Assembly (NCBI GenBank): GCA_964017125.1
Contig: OZ024902.1
Location: forward strand, 34,048,654-34,112,653
DNA length: 64,000 bases
Direction of reading: 5' to 3'
Source of the DNA: Flabesymbios commensalis
Taxonomy: Eukaryota; Annelida; Polychaeta; Terebellida; Flabelligeridae
The notes beneath the pieces are model-generated. The model saw nothing but the letters and a program-made list of their open reading frames with translations, did no database searches and had not been told where the DNA came from. Positions 24,099 through 34,501 of this stretch are shown piece after piece (position 1 is the first letter of the stretch; each line of letters opens with the position of its first letter). A program made the position numbers and the translations under genes.

Positions 24099-27000
24099 CT
24101 ACAGTGATATATGAGCGGATGCGGAGCTCCTTGTGGATTTTTTGCTAAACATGAAATTCAAAATGGCCGCCATAAAATCACTGAAGTTATATTTTGAGCA
24201 AAAATTGGGAACTGAAATTTTCACCAAACCATATTATTCTATCAGGGACTACAAAAAACAAATCTTACCATTCTTCGACATCACAATGCCTAAAATGCTA
24301 CGATAAGCTTTGTTATCTAAATTCGCAAGTAAGTTACATACCGGTACATCAATTCATTATACGCGTGTAGTAAGCCTATTACATCACTCATAAACATAGC
24401 AAGCTGCCTGATGGGTTAGACTTTATAATGACATTTCAATGTCAAATCAGATACAATTTTTATGATGAATTCTAATCCTCCATCTGATATTCATAATTCC
24501 GCAGTGTAAGTCAACTGCGCAACTAACACTTCTGGAGGCAAAAAATACTAAGTGGTGTTATGATACATACTAAATTAGAAGAGTGGAAGAATAAGTGAAT
24601 ATTTAAATTTTGGGATGTGCATGGCACTAGAAAATTGTTCATGTCAAGCTTCATGGTCAACAAGATAAAAACTATAATTGTTTCGTGTCAAGTTACCGAT
24701 GTAATGACTATATTACTACAAGCAATTGAATTTATAGTAATCGTACACCGGGTACCTATTTTTTCATTTTGATTCAGATATTCACATACATCAACAGATA
24801 CGTATAGATAATAATAACTCAATACTATATATAGATGATTTGCAAAAGGTCAACAACAAGGTCATACCATCCTGGTTTTGGTTTTTGTCACGCCCTTCCT
24901 CAAGCACTTGCACAATTTGACGCAAAAAACGTAATGTTTTACTTATTAATGGAATGGGGTATACTAAAGAAAATCAAGATTTCTATCAGTTCGGGTTGCA
25001 GGATTGGCCTTTCCAATAACAACCAAATATCATACCAAGGACAACATAAGGTTATTACTAAGTCCCGATTATAGCTCATCGTACAGAAAACAATTATTGC
25101 ACCAATTATCTAAATTCTGGCATTTAGTTGTCATGCAAGTTCAAACTATCTTCCACAAACTATATTTTATCCATTTGTAGTAGGCCCCTATTCAATTCAT
25201 TGTTGTAGTAAAATAGGTCTATATTCCTCTCCCAATTTGGTGGAATTGAAACTGATATTGGTTCTATGGTGATGTCCAAAGGCGGTAATTTCATCTAGAT
25301 CTTGCATTGCTCTTGTGACATTTCTGGAATGTTAAATAGGAGCAGGCCAAATGTATCCTTGTGGCACGTATGTCTGAAAAACGTATCGAAGATTTTAGTG
25401 TGTTTGAAGTTAAGACGACCTTTTAACCGTGTATAGGTCTGGCCTTAAGTTACGTATCGTTAATGCCCTCCTACGATAAATCATATTAATTTATTGCAGA
25501 ATAAATAAAAGTACATTATACATTTTGAACGGGAAATAAATTAGTGAATCTGAAATAAAAGAAAATTATTATCTAATTGTTAGTTTTTAAAAAGCTATAA
25601 TAGCTATGATCATGATTGTGTCATTATCCTTAAATTTGTATTTTATCATATAATTATGTGATAAACGTTATGTCAATAAGCTCATTGAAACTGCTATCTG
25701 TACATTTATTTCAATGAACATTACTATTACACTAAAACATAGACATAGAGATGTAATTATAATATGTAATGGCAACACGGTACGTACAGAGTCGAAGCCT
25801 ATTTTAAAAGTAGGGCCTTGAATCACTCTCAGAAACACACTAAATATATTTTATTTTTTATTTTCTTTCTTTTAATATATATTTAAAAAAGGATAGTTCC
25901 GATAATATAATCAAGATTATATGTAAAATTCTGATTTGTATTGTTATATCAGATAAACGAATCAGGTGGATCAGGCAGTTGAGATTATAATTATTATACA
26001 TCACTGATTATTCAAACATTGCACGAATTTATACACATAAAATATAGTGCTACTAATATAAAGTAAATCAAGTTACATTACATGTTGTCGGGGTGGTAAA
26101 TAAAACAATTTAACAGGTTCTGTCATATTACATTATTTGACTTCTAGAATTTAAAACAAACTGTGTCCTTTACGTGTTTTTTTTTTGTGGTAGCAATTAA
26201 TTATATAACTTCATGCTTGAGGTCACGACTAGAGTAAAGGTTCAAAAATGTGCACGTTTGAACTTCTACACTGTCTGTCTTTCTGGCTGTCTGTCTGTCC
26301 GACAATCGTTATATATTGTCATTTAAAAACGCAAATTATCAGTTTGTGCCAGAATGTAATTTTAGTAACTACTTTTGAATGGTATTCCCTTGCATTGAAA
26401 ATAATGTTTATGTAATATTAAACAAATTGATCATTCATTGAATTATATTTCAGAAACTTGTTGATAATAATATATCATAAGTGAATAAGTGAATGAATTC
26501 GGAAATTTTTGTGCGCATATAATTATTATTATGCGTACACTGGACCAGGATAATTTCCCGTGCAAATGGTGTATTAGAACTGTGCCGATTCCTGTATATT
26601 CAAGGGGTAAAAATTTAGATATATCCGTAAGGGTATGAGAATCCCATGTACTGCATATGCAAGGGTCAATAAAATAACCCAGTTGTATCATGGGGTAGTA
26701 TTACTATCAGTAATAGTAAGTAATTCACCCCGTTCATACGACACGCTACCTAGCCTGTTGTAGACATACACAGGCTGTGTAGCTAGTCTGGCAGTCATCT
26801 CCCCCTGCTGACCAATCAGCCGAGACCGCCGGGATACCCGCTCCCTGAGTGGACAGGATCCCGGCGGGCTGGCGCGGGGTTCGGGGTTTATAACCGCCTG
26901 AACTGAGGGTTAATTTGTATATTCAAAGGCCGCTGTGTGTCTCGAACATTCGGCCTAGATGAGTGTGCTGTGCAAAAAGCTGGGTTTTCATGTTTTTAGA

Positions 27001-27170
27001 CAGTGACAGATAGTCTCTTAAAACTTCTAAGCTATCCTGAACATTGTGTCTATTTTCAAAATCTGTATAAGCCTATTAAAGGGTACGTTTTCGTCCGAAA
27101 CTAAAATGATCTATAAGACTATGTATTCAAAGGTATATTTTTGGCCACAATATATTCACCGAGTGCCCCA
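24099..27170. other. intron, mostly featureless
   Basis: AT-rich intronic sequence of the minus-strand gene. Apart from the GC-rich block at 26795-26900, no exon, RNA gene or repeat terminus was recognised. A short open frame at 26443-26691 has no domain and no splice context. Confidence 0.45.
26795..26900 (+). promoter_or_regulatory. GC-rich block with CCAAT and TATA-like boxes
   Basis: An island of GC-rich DNA in AT-rich intron. It carries GACCAATCAG near 26811, an inverted pair CCGGGAT/ATCCCGG, and GGTTTATAACC near 26886. CCAAT about 75 bp before a TATA-like box is a promoter arrangement seen in some gene promoters and retroelement LTRs. No transcript or exon downstream supports it. Confidence 0.3.
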
Positions 27171-27179
27171 CCCCTCTAG

Positions 27180-27262
27180 GGGGGATAACCTCCTGAGAAT
27201 GGTGAGATGTATCAGATGACACTGCCCTCGACACAGTATCCTAAAATCCGTTAGAGCACAAC
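27180..27262 (-). mobile_element. fragment of the dimeric tRNA SINE
   Basis: CCTCCTGAGAATGGTGAGATG followed by a TGACACTGCCCTC stretch matches the 3' body of the SINE family at 13636 and 23775. Both ends are missing. Confidence 0.6.
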
Positions 27263-27659
27263 CTCTAGCACAGCAGATATCCAATTGCTATGCTTTTTAA
27301 TGTTTCATTTTAAAAAATTGAGAAAAATTGAGTTTAGGCTGTTTATTTCGAAAATAGAATGTTGTCATCAGTTTTCTCGCCTTTTAAACCAGACTGAACA
27401 TTAAATTAGCCTACTTACGTCAATTTTGAATAAGTTGTTATACATGAATCGTAGGGCCTTCCCCTTTTAGCAAACGTATCAGCAATTCAGCGTAAATGTA
27501 TTTTTCTGTAGGCAACTCACAGTTAGTGTACACAAAGTTATAATAAACTATTGTAAATATTTACTATAACAAAATTACAAAAAACTGATTTATAAATACG
27601 ATTCAGTACCTAATTTATAATGAGTTGTCACGAAAAGACTTGCATAATGACATCGTTTT

Positions 27660-27794
27660 TTAACCCTTTAACCGCTTTAAGATATTGCTGATTGATGTCA
27701 CATTTTATCTTTAACATGTTCAAAAGGTGGTACATAATGTGCTAATCAAAAATGAAAACCCGAATATATTGGGCACCGGCGGTTAAAGGGTTAA
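27660..27794. mobile_element. TTAA-flanked MITE, CCCTTTAACCGC family, copy 1
   Basis: TTAA at each side, ends CCCTTTAACCGC and GCGGTTAAAGGG. The body (ACCCGAATATATTGGGC and the CACATTTTATCTTTAACATG block) is shared in inverted orientation with copy 2 at 31191. The TTAA target and CCCTTT terminus suggest piggyBac ancestry. Confidence 0.8.
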
Positions 27795-27887
27795 AGGTAT
27801 ATGCCGTGATTCACATGATTAAAACATATAAGCACATTTTATATGTCACGCATCGACACCCAAGAGTTATAATCAGTCTTCACACAC

Positions 27888-28061
27888 CTATTTGACATCC
27901 AGGTCCTTGCCATCTATGATGACGTAAACTGGCGGCCTGGGCGGCAGAATCAGCGCAGCCTTCATCATCACATGACCCGGTCTGTGTGTCACATGATGAC
28001 TCGTTCTTACAGTGACACTCAAATATACATCCATCTGACTGATCTCCAAACAGACACACCG
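27888..28061 (-). CDS. EGF-like (MEGF-type) exon of the EGF/FTP gene
   Basis: A 174-bp exon with acceptor TTTTTTCCAG and donor AATAG|GTGTGT. It encodes 57 whole codons with eight cysteines in an EGF/laminin-like pattern: VCLFGDQSDGC, FECHC, CDTQTGSC, GC and finally WQGPGCQI. The W.GPGC ending directly before an FTP domain is a recurrent module pair in invertebrate receptors. It begins with CG, completing an Ala codon with the G that ends the signal-peptide exon, and it ends in phase 1, matching the FTP exon at 23039. It is intact and presumably extracellular. Confidence 0.92.
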   Translation of the reverse strand, partial: RCVCLEISQMDVYLSVTVRTSHHVTHRPGHVMMKAALILPPRPPVYVIIDGKDLDVK

Positions 28062-29890
28062 CTGGAAAAAAGTGATGGGTTACAATCATGATGGTAGACA
28101 TATTATAAATAGGCTATTGTGGTGACATTTAGATTGCTATAAACAATGCAGAAAAAATATAATTCACCTAATGTAGGCATACATGTATTCAAAGTTAGGC
28201 CTACTTAAATATCGGACAAACGCATATAATCAAATAAATTGAATGTATTATTTACCAATATTATAAACCAATTAAAATTCTACAGTATGGAAGGCATGGG
28301 GTAGGTGACACGCGTGATTTGTGGAAACATGAAACCCTAATTATGGGTATGATCCCTATGGATCATAATGAGGACATCCACATGTATCAGATGCAAGTTT
28401 GCTATAAAAAATAAACACATGGAAATTGTCTCGAAAAGAAAGGTTGGTTGAATTGTTGATGTATTGAATGATTGTCGGTCGTCGAGGCATATCTATTCAT
28501 TATCCGTAGTAGGCCTATACTACTTATAATGTATGGTTAACAACTTTGCGCCCTCTATAAACTTTTTATACAGGTACGTACACGGGAGTGTTGCACCTTT
28601 CCCAACTGTTCTGGTTTAAAGAAGGATCAGTACAAAGAGGCTTTGTGGATATGAGGTTTGTTGAAGCATTGAAAATGGGGTTAATGGAAACATGAAATGA
28701 GGTAAAATGGGGTTAGTCGAAACATGTTTCCACTTGCCCCGATTCATGACCAATAACATTCATATGGCACAGAATCAAGCAACTCCGCAATACTTGGCCA
28801 TCAACGCTGTTTATACTTCGGTCACAATAACCAGTACGAACGCCGCACTGACGATTTTCCGAAAATTTTAGCCTTTTTTTTGTCGCGGGCTTCGCAAGGT
28901 AGCCGTAAGAAAATCCCTTCGTATTCCATTTTTTTAAACTCGTAGAAAGGTCTTGGAAATGTGTACGAACTCCTGTCGTCGTATATAGGGACGACATACG
29001 ATCGCCTTATGAATACGCTAACTACGCTGTAAAAACTGCGTAAGAACAGTTTTATGAGACGTAAATGGGATTAGACACAGCTCTGAGAACATCGTACATG
29101 TATAGTTAATAGGGTGTTCCAAAAGCGCTCGTACGAAATTTGTAGAATTTTTCACTAAGCTCGTTTTATTTCTTAAAACCTTATTACAAAGTTGGTAAGA
29201 CTGCCCTTTAATTAGCAAGATAAGCTTGAGACACACTTGAGAATATTCGTTTCATTCAAATATTGTAACAACTTAACATTGTACGTAGTTCTTGTTATTC
29301 GTTGGGGTCTTCCTTAGGCGTTCTTATAGGTGATCAGGCTTTTACACGATAGAAATACATAGCTCTATAATAGCACAATCATTCTTACGGTGATCGTAAT
29401 AGGTCGCAATGATTCATCAAGTTGTTTATATGAGTCATTCTTATTCGTTCTTAAGCTCGTGATCAGGTCATGGACATGACTAAGAACCCTTCAAACACCG
29501 TAAAAAAAACTAAGCGTAGCGTGGCCGTTTGATCGCCCTAAGAACTACGTACGATGTGAATTTGTTCTTTACAGCGTTTGTACAAACGCGGCACACATTT
29601 TCAGCTCTTCTCGTATTTCACATCTCACATGTTTTATGAATAGAGAATGGCGGCCATTTTAAATTTGTAGTTTACAAATAGCTTTTCTACAAATTCTCGT
29701 CCATGTATAATTTTAAATAATCAAAAATTGAAGGCACATTATTTTTTTAAATACCAGTGCATCAAATATAATAACCCAATAAATGTTGTTAATGTGGCAG
29801 CCATAACATGGACATTATCTCGATCAGGTTAATCCACCTTTACTTAGTGACGGGAGCATCGCGCAAGCTTAGACTAGGTAAGTAACTTAC
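28062..29890. other. first intron, degenerate CTAAGAAC motifs
   Basis: Between the signal-peptide exon and the EGF exon. The segment 29024-29576 begins ACGCTGTAAA and ends with its complement TTTACAGCGT, and contains scattered TAAGAAC/GTTCTTA motifs in both orientations. It may be a decayed TIR element. No target duplication is visible. Confidence 0.35.
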
Positions 29891-29981
29891 CGTTAACTTT
29901 GGTGTTAAAAAGTAGAAAAAATGACGAAAATATATATATAAACAGGATGTAAGATATTCCAGTAGGTCTGCAGCCAAACAT
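29891..29981 (-). CDS. first coding exon with signal peptide, EGF/FTP gene
   Basis: The proposed ATG is at 29981. It opens a 30-codon stretch with a basic and polar start (MFGCRPTG) followed by a strongly hydrophobic core (ISYILFIYIFSSFFLLF) and a short polar end NTKVN, the form of a secretory signal peptide. It ends at a consensus donor (AACG|GTAAGT) in phase 1, and the single leftover G joins the EGF exon's CG to make Ala, a suitable cleavage-site residue. An in-frame ATG further upstream (30059) would place 26 residues before the core, which is less typical. The match of signal peptide, donor and phase makes this the likely start of the gene. Confidence 0.75.
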
Positions 29982-30059
29982 TGTTCTGTTACAAGCTGCA
30001 AGCCGTCCGACACAAAATCCACAAGCCTTTAAGTACATAAATGGCTCATGCGAGTCCAC

Positions 30060-31004
30060 TGGTATACAGGGTATACAAATTGTAGGGCCCCCCTACTCTA
30101 AATACTTTACCTTTTTCACTATGCAACGAAATCTAACCAGACAACAACGAGTTGTGACATAATGGATGTTAGCTATATATGCGCACATCGCGACCTGTCA
30201 TTGGTTGACATACCTAGCTTGACCATTCACAGAGCGCGTTCCGGGTGGGCAATAGCTTCCATGTGTTTTGTTCCAGTACACACCGCAAACAAATGTTTAT
30301 TCACCTGTTTGCTCTGCAAAGAGTGTCAGCTCGGTGATTTTCTGATGAGCCCTTGAAAGCGCAAGGAAGTTTTCATAGGTCTAACTTACATTTTGGAAAC
30401 TACATTATATAGCGTGATAACGCAGCATACAAATATCCTCAGTACAGATGAACGCAAAATTACACAACGAACAAAGCAGCAAAAAAATGGAAGATTCGAT
30501 CACATCAGGTATTCAGGTAGTGTGCGGAGCATCAATTACCGAGAGAAATCGTAGACCTACTTGGCCGCAGTAGTCAAGCAGCCAAAGGGTCAATCTTGCA
30601 AAATACCCCCAGACAATGTTATTGTTGATTCTGGTAGGCCTACAAGATGGCCGCCTTAACTATAGTCATTTTTCAAAATTGTGTAAGTTGAATAACTTTA
30701 GCGCAATTTTCTTTTGTAATATTAAGTACATCATTTCAACTAGTATTGTGGTCCACCCAGACCACTCCCAGATAACTTTGTAAAATATTTAACTTTTTAG
30801 CCCAAGAGTGATTTTAGCTGAATTGTCTTCTATAATACATCATTTCAACGTGTTCCATTGAGACCACTCACGGATTTGTTGAACAATATAACCCTTTTAG
30901 CGCTGAAGTTTATATTTAGAGACCAATGACGTCTGGTTATAATCTATGTTTAACAGTAGGCCTATATTACATGAAAGACTTTGCAAAATATGAGCTCTGA
31001 TGTG
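30060..31004. other. upstream of the EGF/FTP gene, no exon seen
   Basis: This would contain the promoter and 5' UTR of the minus-strand gene if the start at 29981 is right. I see no convincing core promoter element. AGATGGCCGCC-like strings here recur elsewhere in the window and look repeat-derived. Confidence 0.4.
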
Positions 31005-31012
31005 ATGTGAGC

Positions 31013-31130
31013 CACTGGGTACCGTCTCGCGGCCGAAGTGAATCGGCAGCACTCGGAGTGTGTGTGTCTTTATATACACACACACTCCGAGTGCTGCCGA
31101 TTCACTTCGGCCACGAGACGGTACCCAGTG
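31013..31130. mobile_element. 118-bp near-perfect palindromic MITE with 8-bp target duplication
   Basis: The arms of about 55 bp differ at one visible position. They start CACTGGGTACCGTCTCG and end with the complement, enclosing a loop TCTTTATA between (GT)n and (AC)n. The flanks are a perfect 8-bp duplication ATGTGAGC (31005-31012 and 31131-31138), which with the CA...TG ends points to hAT-type mobilisation. Low arm divergence and an intact duplication suggest a young insertion. Confidence 0.92.
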
Positions 31131-31190
31131 ATGTGAGCCACCTCCTGCAACAAAAAAACATAAAAGATATGTGCCACCATAACGTAATTG

Positions 31191-31436
31191 TTAACCCTTC
31201 AACCGCCAGTGCCGCATATATTCGGGTTTTCATTTTTTATTAGCACATTAAGTACCACATTTTAAATATGTTAAAGATAAAATGTTGCATCAACCAGCAA
31301 GATTTGAAAAGAGTTGACCTCCATTTTGTCAAATCTGAATAATTTTCACTCACTTGAAGTTGTGTATCGCGTCAGCGAGACACAACTTCAAGTGGCTGAA
31401 AATTTAGATTGAATAATTTGGCGGTTAAAGGGTTAA
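31191..31436. mobile_element. TTAA-flanked MITE, CCCTTTAACCGC family, copy 2
   Basis: TTAA borders CCCTTCAACCGCC on the left and GGCGGTTAAAGGG on the right. An internal palindrome (CACTTGAAGTTGTGT with its complement ACACAACTTCAAGTG, 31349-31395) is absent from the shorter copy 1 at 27660 and may be a nested hairpin element. Confidence 0.82.
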
Positions 31437-31439
31437 ACC

Positions 31440-32385
31440 ACGTGATCTCTACATTTTCCAAGCTAGTTGCCAGGTTTCAATCCGATTTGTGTTCTTTTTA
31501 CATGTCACAATATCCTTGACATGTACAGTACGGTATCGCAACGTATAAAACAAAAAAGTTATTGTTGAAGATGTTTTGCTGTTCTGTCTGTACTGTTCTA
31601 CAAATCTCGGTGCGACAAAGCTCCTGGGGCGGGTCTTGCTATCAGGACAGAGCAAAAAGTTTTGAAATATTTCATAATATCTAGTTTGGATTCCCTATTC
31701 TGATCTGTAATGATGTCAGAAGAGTATTGTCCAGCTGAGGACCGAAGCAGGCATGTTATACTGGGTGCACTAAATTGACACATCATCCAATGGGGAACAT
31801 TCAATCTCAAAACAACTGACAAAATCCTGAACAGCCTTCTCATCAATTTACATACATTTATTGCGTGTTTAACATGTTTCATTATATGTTTCGTACATTG
31901 GAAATGACACTGAACAACATCTTGAATGCGGATAATGTTGTTAAAACTCCTGGGTCCGTATTCTCGTACAAGTTATATTGTAGGTTTCGGATTGGTCGAG
32001 ATGGTCATCTTGACCATTCCGTAGGACATAGACATTCCGTGGTAAGAAAGATACATTTTAAATGTTGAGTACTGTTGGAGTCAGCCTACCTTTCATGAAA
32101 GACGCATGAGTTATTTTTTCTAATGATTAATGACGTACACCAAGTTCACAGTAAAACATATTATGATATTAATGGTCACAATAATCAATAATCAATCAAG
32201 TCAATCTGACTCAACCAGATATTTTTCCATAAATAGCTTAATAGTAGCGCGTTAATGTAAATGTGAACGACATAAGCACGAATTAGGGTAAACATTTACA
32301 TTGTATGACTTTCCAGAATCAACAATAACTTCGTTTGTGGGTGTTTTTTACAAGGTCAAGTCAAAAATGCATATTTGGCAACTGG
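31440..32385. other. no gene seen
   Basis: Short open frames on both strands (31449-31882) have no recognisable domain. Confidence 0.45.
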
Positions 32386-32387
32386 AC

Positions 32388-32535
32388 TACAGATCGTCAG
32401 GTCTCGAATTTTGATTCCTGTGTCTGAGAGGCATCTGAATTAGAATTATCTCACGATCGTCACCAAGTTCTCCAAGTCTACTGTGATCTGTATGTACATA
32501 AAAGTGTCCTAATTTCCCATTAATTCAGTTTTTCA
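32388..32535 (+). mobile_element. fragment of the dimeric tRNA SINE
   Basis: Matches the second tRNA-like half and body of the family (GGTCTCGAATTTTGATTCC, then TGTGTCTGAGAGGCA and the CATCAGGA-like region), with diverged sequence and no intact tail. It is older than the two full copies. Confidence 0.6.
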
Positions 32536-32625
32536 CACGATCACAGATGTACACACTCCCTGTTCCCATTGTGCCGTTGTTTGTTTATTAAAATAGTCAG
32601 ACCGCATGTACGTCAAGTTTAGTTT

Positions 32626-32738
32626 CCTAGCAAACACGAGACGTTGAAGCAATCATGGTTAAGTATTATCACAACGCCTACGACGCTGTCCCAACAGTAA
32701 ACCATCATTGCACCAACGTCTGGTATTAACTTAGCTGG
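32626..32738. mobile_element. palindromic MITE, CCCAGCAAACAC family, copy 5
   Basis: Starts CCTAGCAAACACGAGACGTT and ends near ACCAACGTCTGG followed by AGCTGGG. The core is diverged (CACAACGCCTACGACGCTGT). Hairpin pairing is still evident. Confidence 0.65.
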
Positions 32739-33099
32739 GTTAATTCTGGCAACTCAGATTTATAAGTGAACCAACCTGAGCGTCTGAGCTGTATTATTAT
32801 CTTTAATATTTGTTATTGTCTCACCAAGACATTCCCGTATATCTGAGCGACCACATAAAATTGAGTGACCACAAGAGCCTTTGAAATCAGAGATATTGTT
32901 AAATAAATATTCTGGCGTTCTTTGAGCATGGTGAACAATACATCATTCTACGAAGATAATTTTATGTAATCTAAGTTTTTATGTGAAATTTGCATACTGG
33001 GTGCATTTCATTGCTATACACACACTTTTCTTTCTATTCAGCCGTAAGTACACTGATATCCTGATTCATGTGAATGAATGTATGCGAGTCAGTGACAAG

Positions 33100-33155
33100 C
33101 AGACGGTGGACCAACATTGAAACGACATTGGATCAACGTCTCGTGTTTGCAGGAT
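33100..33155. mobile_element. palindromic MITE half copy, CCCAGCAAACAC family
   Basis: Only the right arm is clear: GACGGTGGACCAACATTGAA, then GGATCAACGTCTCGTGTTTG. The left arm is missing. Confidence 0.6.
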
Positions 33156-34000
33156 AAGTATAAGGGAGAGGAGTTCTTAGTCCGATCTTTATATTTGCTC
33201 AACATTATTGAGTCAGCTCGTGGACTAGCACATATTATCTGACAGTTATATAGCCGGAAGTGTGCGATACGTACATGTATAAAATGTATAAAATGCAGTG
33301 AAAAATGGAATTCTTTGACACCAATGGTATTGATGTTATTTTTGTCGTCAATATAGGCATATTATGTCGTACATGTAAATAAGTCGTATATCGTGGGAGA
33401 AATGAGAGTTTCAAAATAATAACATTCCAATTACTGATATTTATTATATTTGTAAACTGTCATCCACGTTAAAAATAACATGTTGAAGAAATAATGACAT
33501 AATTATATATTATATATGCTTACTACTATACTATAGGTACACCATCAAATATCATTTTATAATTATCGATCAAACATTGTAGAGATTAAGCCTGCCTAAT
33601 AATATTTCATTGAATAGTTAGTTCAATGAGTTATTGTGTGGAATCACAAACCAATATAATGCATTTAATAGTTTTTGAACAGGACGATATTGGAGTGTAC
33701 TTAATATATTGACCGTTGTGAGTGAGAAGTTGTGAGACGTTGTGAGGTATGCACTACTTCGTTATTATACAAATAAATAGTGTATAATTTGCATAAATTA
33801 AAAATATTTATTGCGTCCATCATTATTTGGTTGAAGCCGTTAGTTTGGAGAATATTTATGATACTAAATATTGATGGTCTCCGTTTTAACTTCAGTGGTT
33901 ATTTTCGGGTCTTCACATTGTTTGTTTGACACTTGGTTCGGGGTCTAAGGTGTATCGTGACCTGCACAACAATAGCTAGACCTACCCCCACAAAGGTGTG
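33156..34000. other. no gene seen
   Basis: AT-rich sequence with no exon or repeat terminus recognised. Confidence 0.45.
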
Positions 34001-34002
34001 GC

Positions 34003-34105
34003 GTTGACCCGGTGTTGCTGTGGCGTTGGCTCAGCTCCTGCGACGTTGTCCAAACATCACAACACCACTGGTTTCACCGCTGTTCGGTTTGCTGGGACTA
34101 CTGGG
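34003..34105. mobile_element. palindromic MITE, CCCAGCAAACAC family, diverged copy
   Basis: GTTGACCCGGTGTTGCTGTG on the left and CGGTTTGCTGGGA on the right keep the family's outline, with a GC-richer core. It produces the small open frame at 34020-34208, which I do not consider a gene. Confidence 0.55.
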
Positions 34106-34501
34106 AGCCGCTGACAATCCTCTAAGACTCTTTGCAAAGAATTTCAACATGTCTTTTTCTTATTATGCTAGTAGCTGGATTCAATTTATTATACTCCGTA
34201 ATAACTAAAAAGAGGGAATTATTCTCTACCTATACTAATCAACTGGCTTTAATAATGTTCATGTTTCCATGACACCCAGATTCGACAAACAAAAACAATT
34301 TTATGATTTCTATTTCCTGATCGTTACGTTCTTACCTATATGGTGTGTAATTATACAGAGAATTCGTTCATCATGACAACTATATTATGAATATATAAAA
34401 CAATCATTCCCTTCCACGGTAACCATTTCAATCACCAAACCTTGCCAACGTCAGGTCTGTGTCGCAGTACTGTGCACTGACCCATATAGGCTATTGAGTT
34501 G

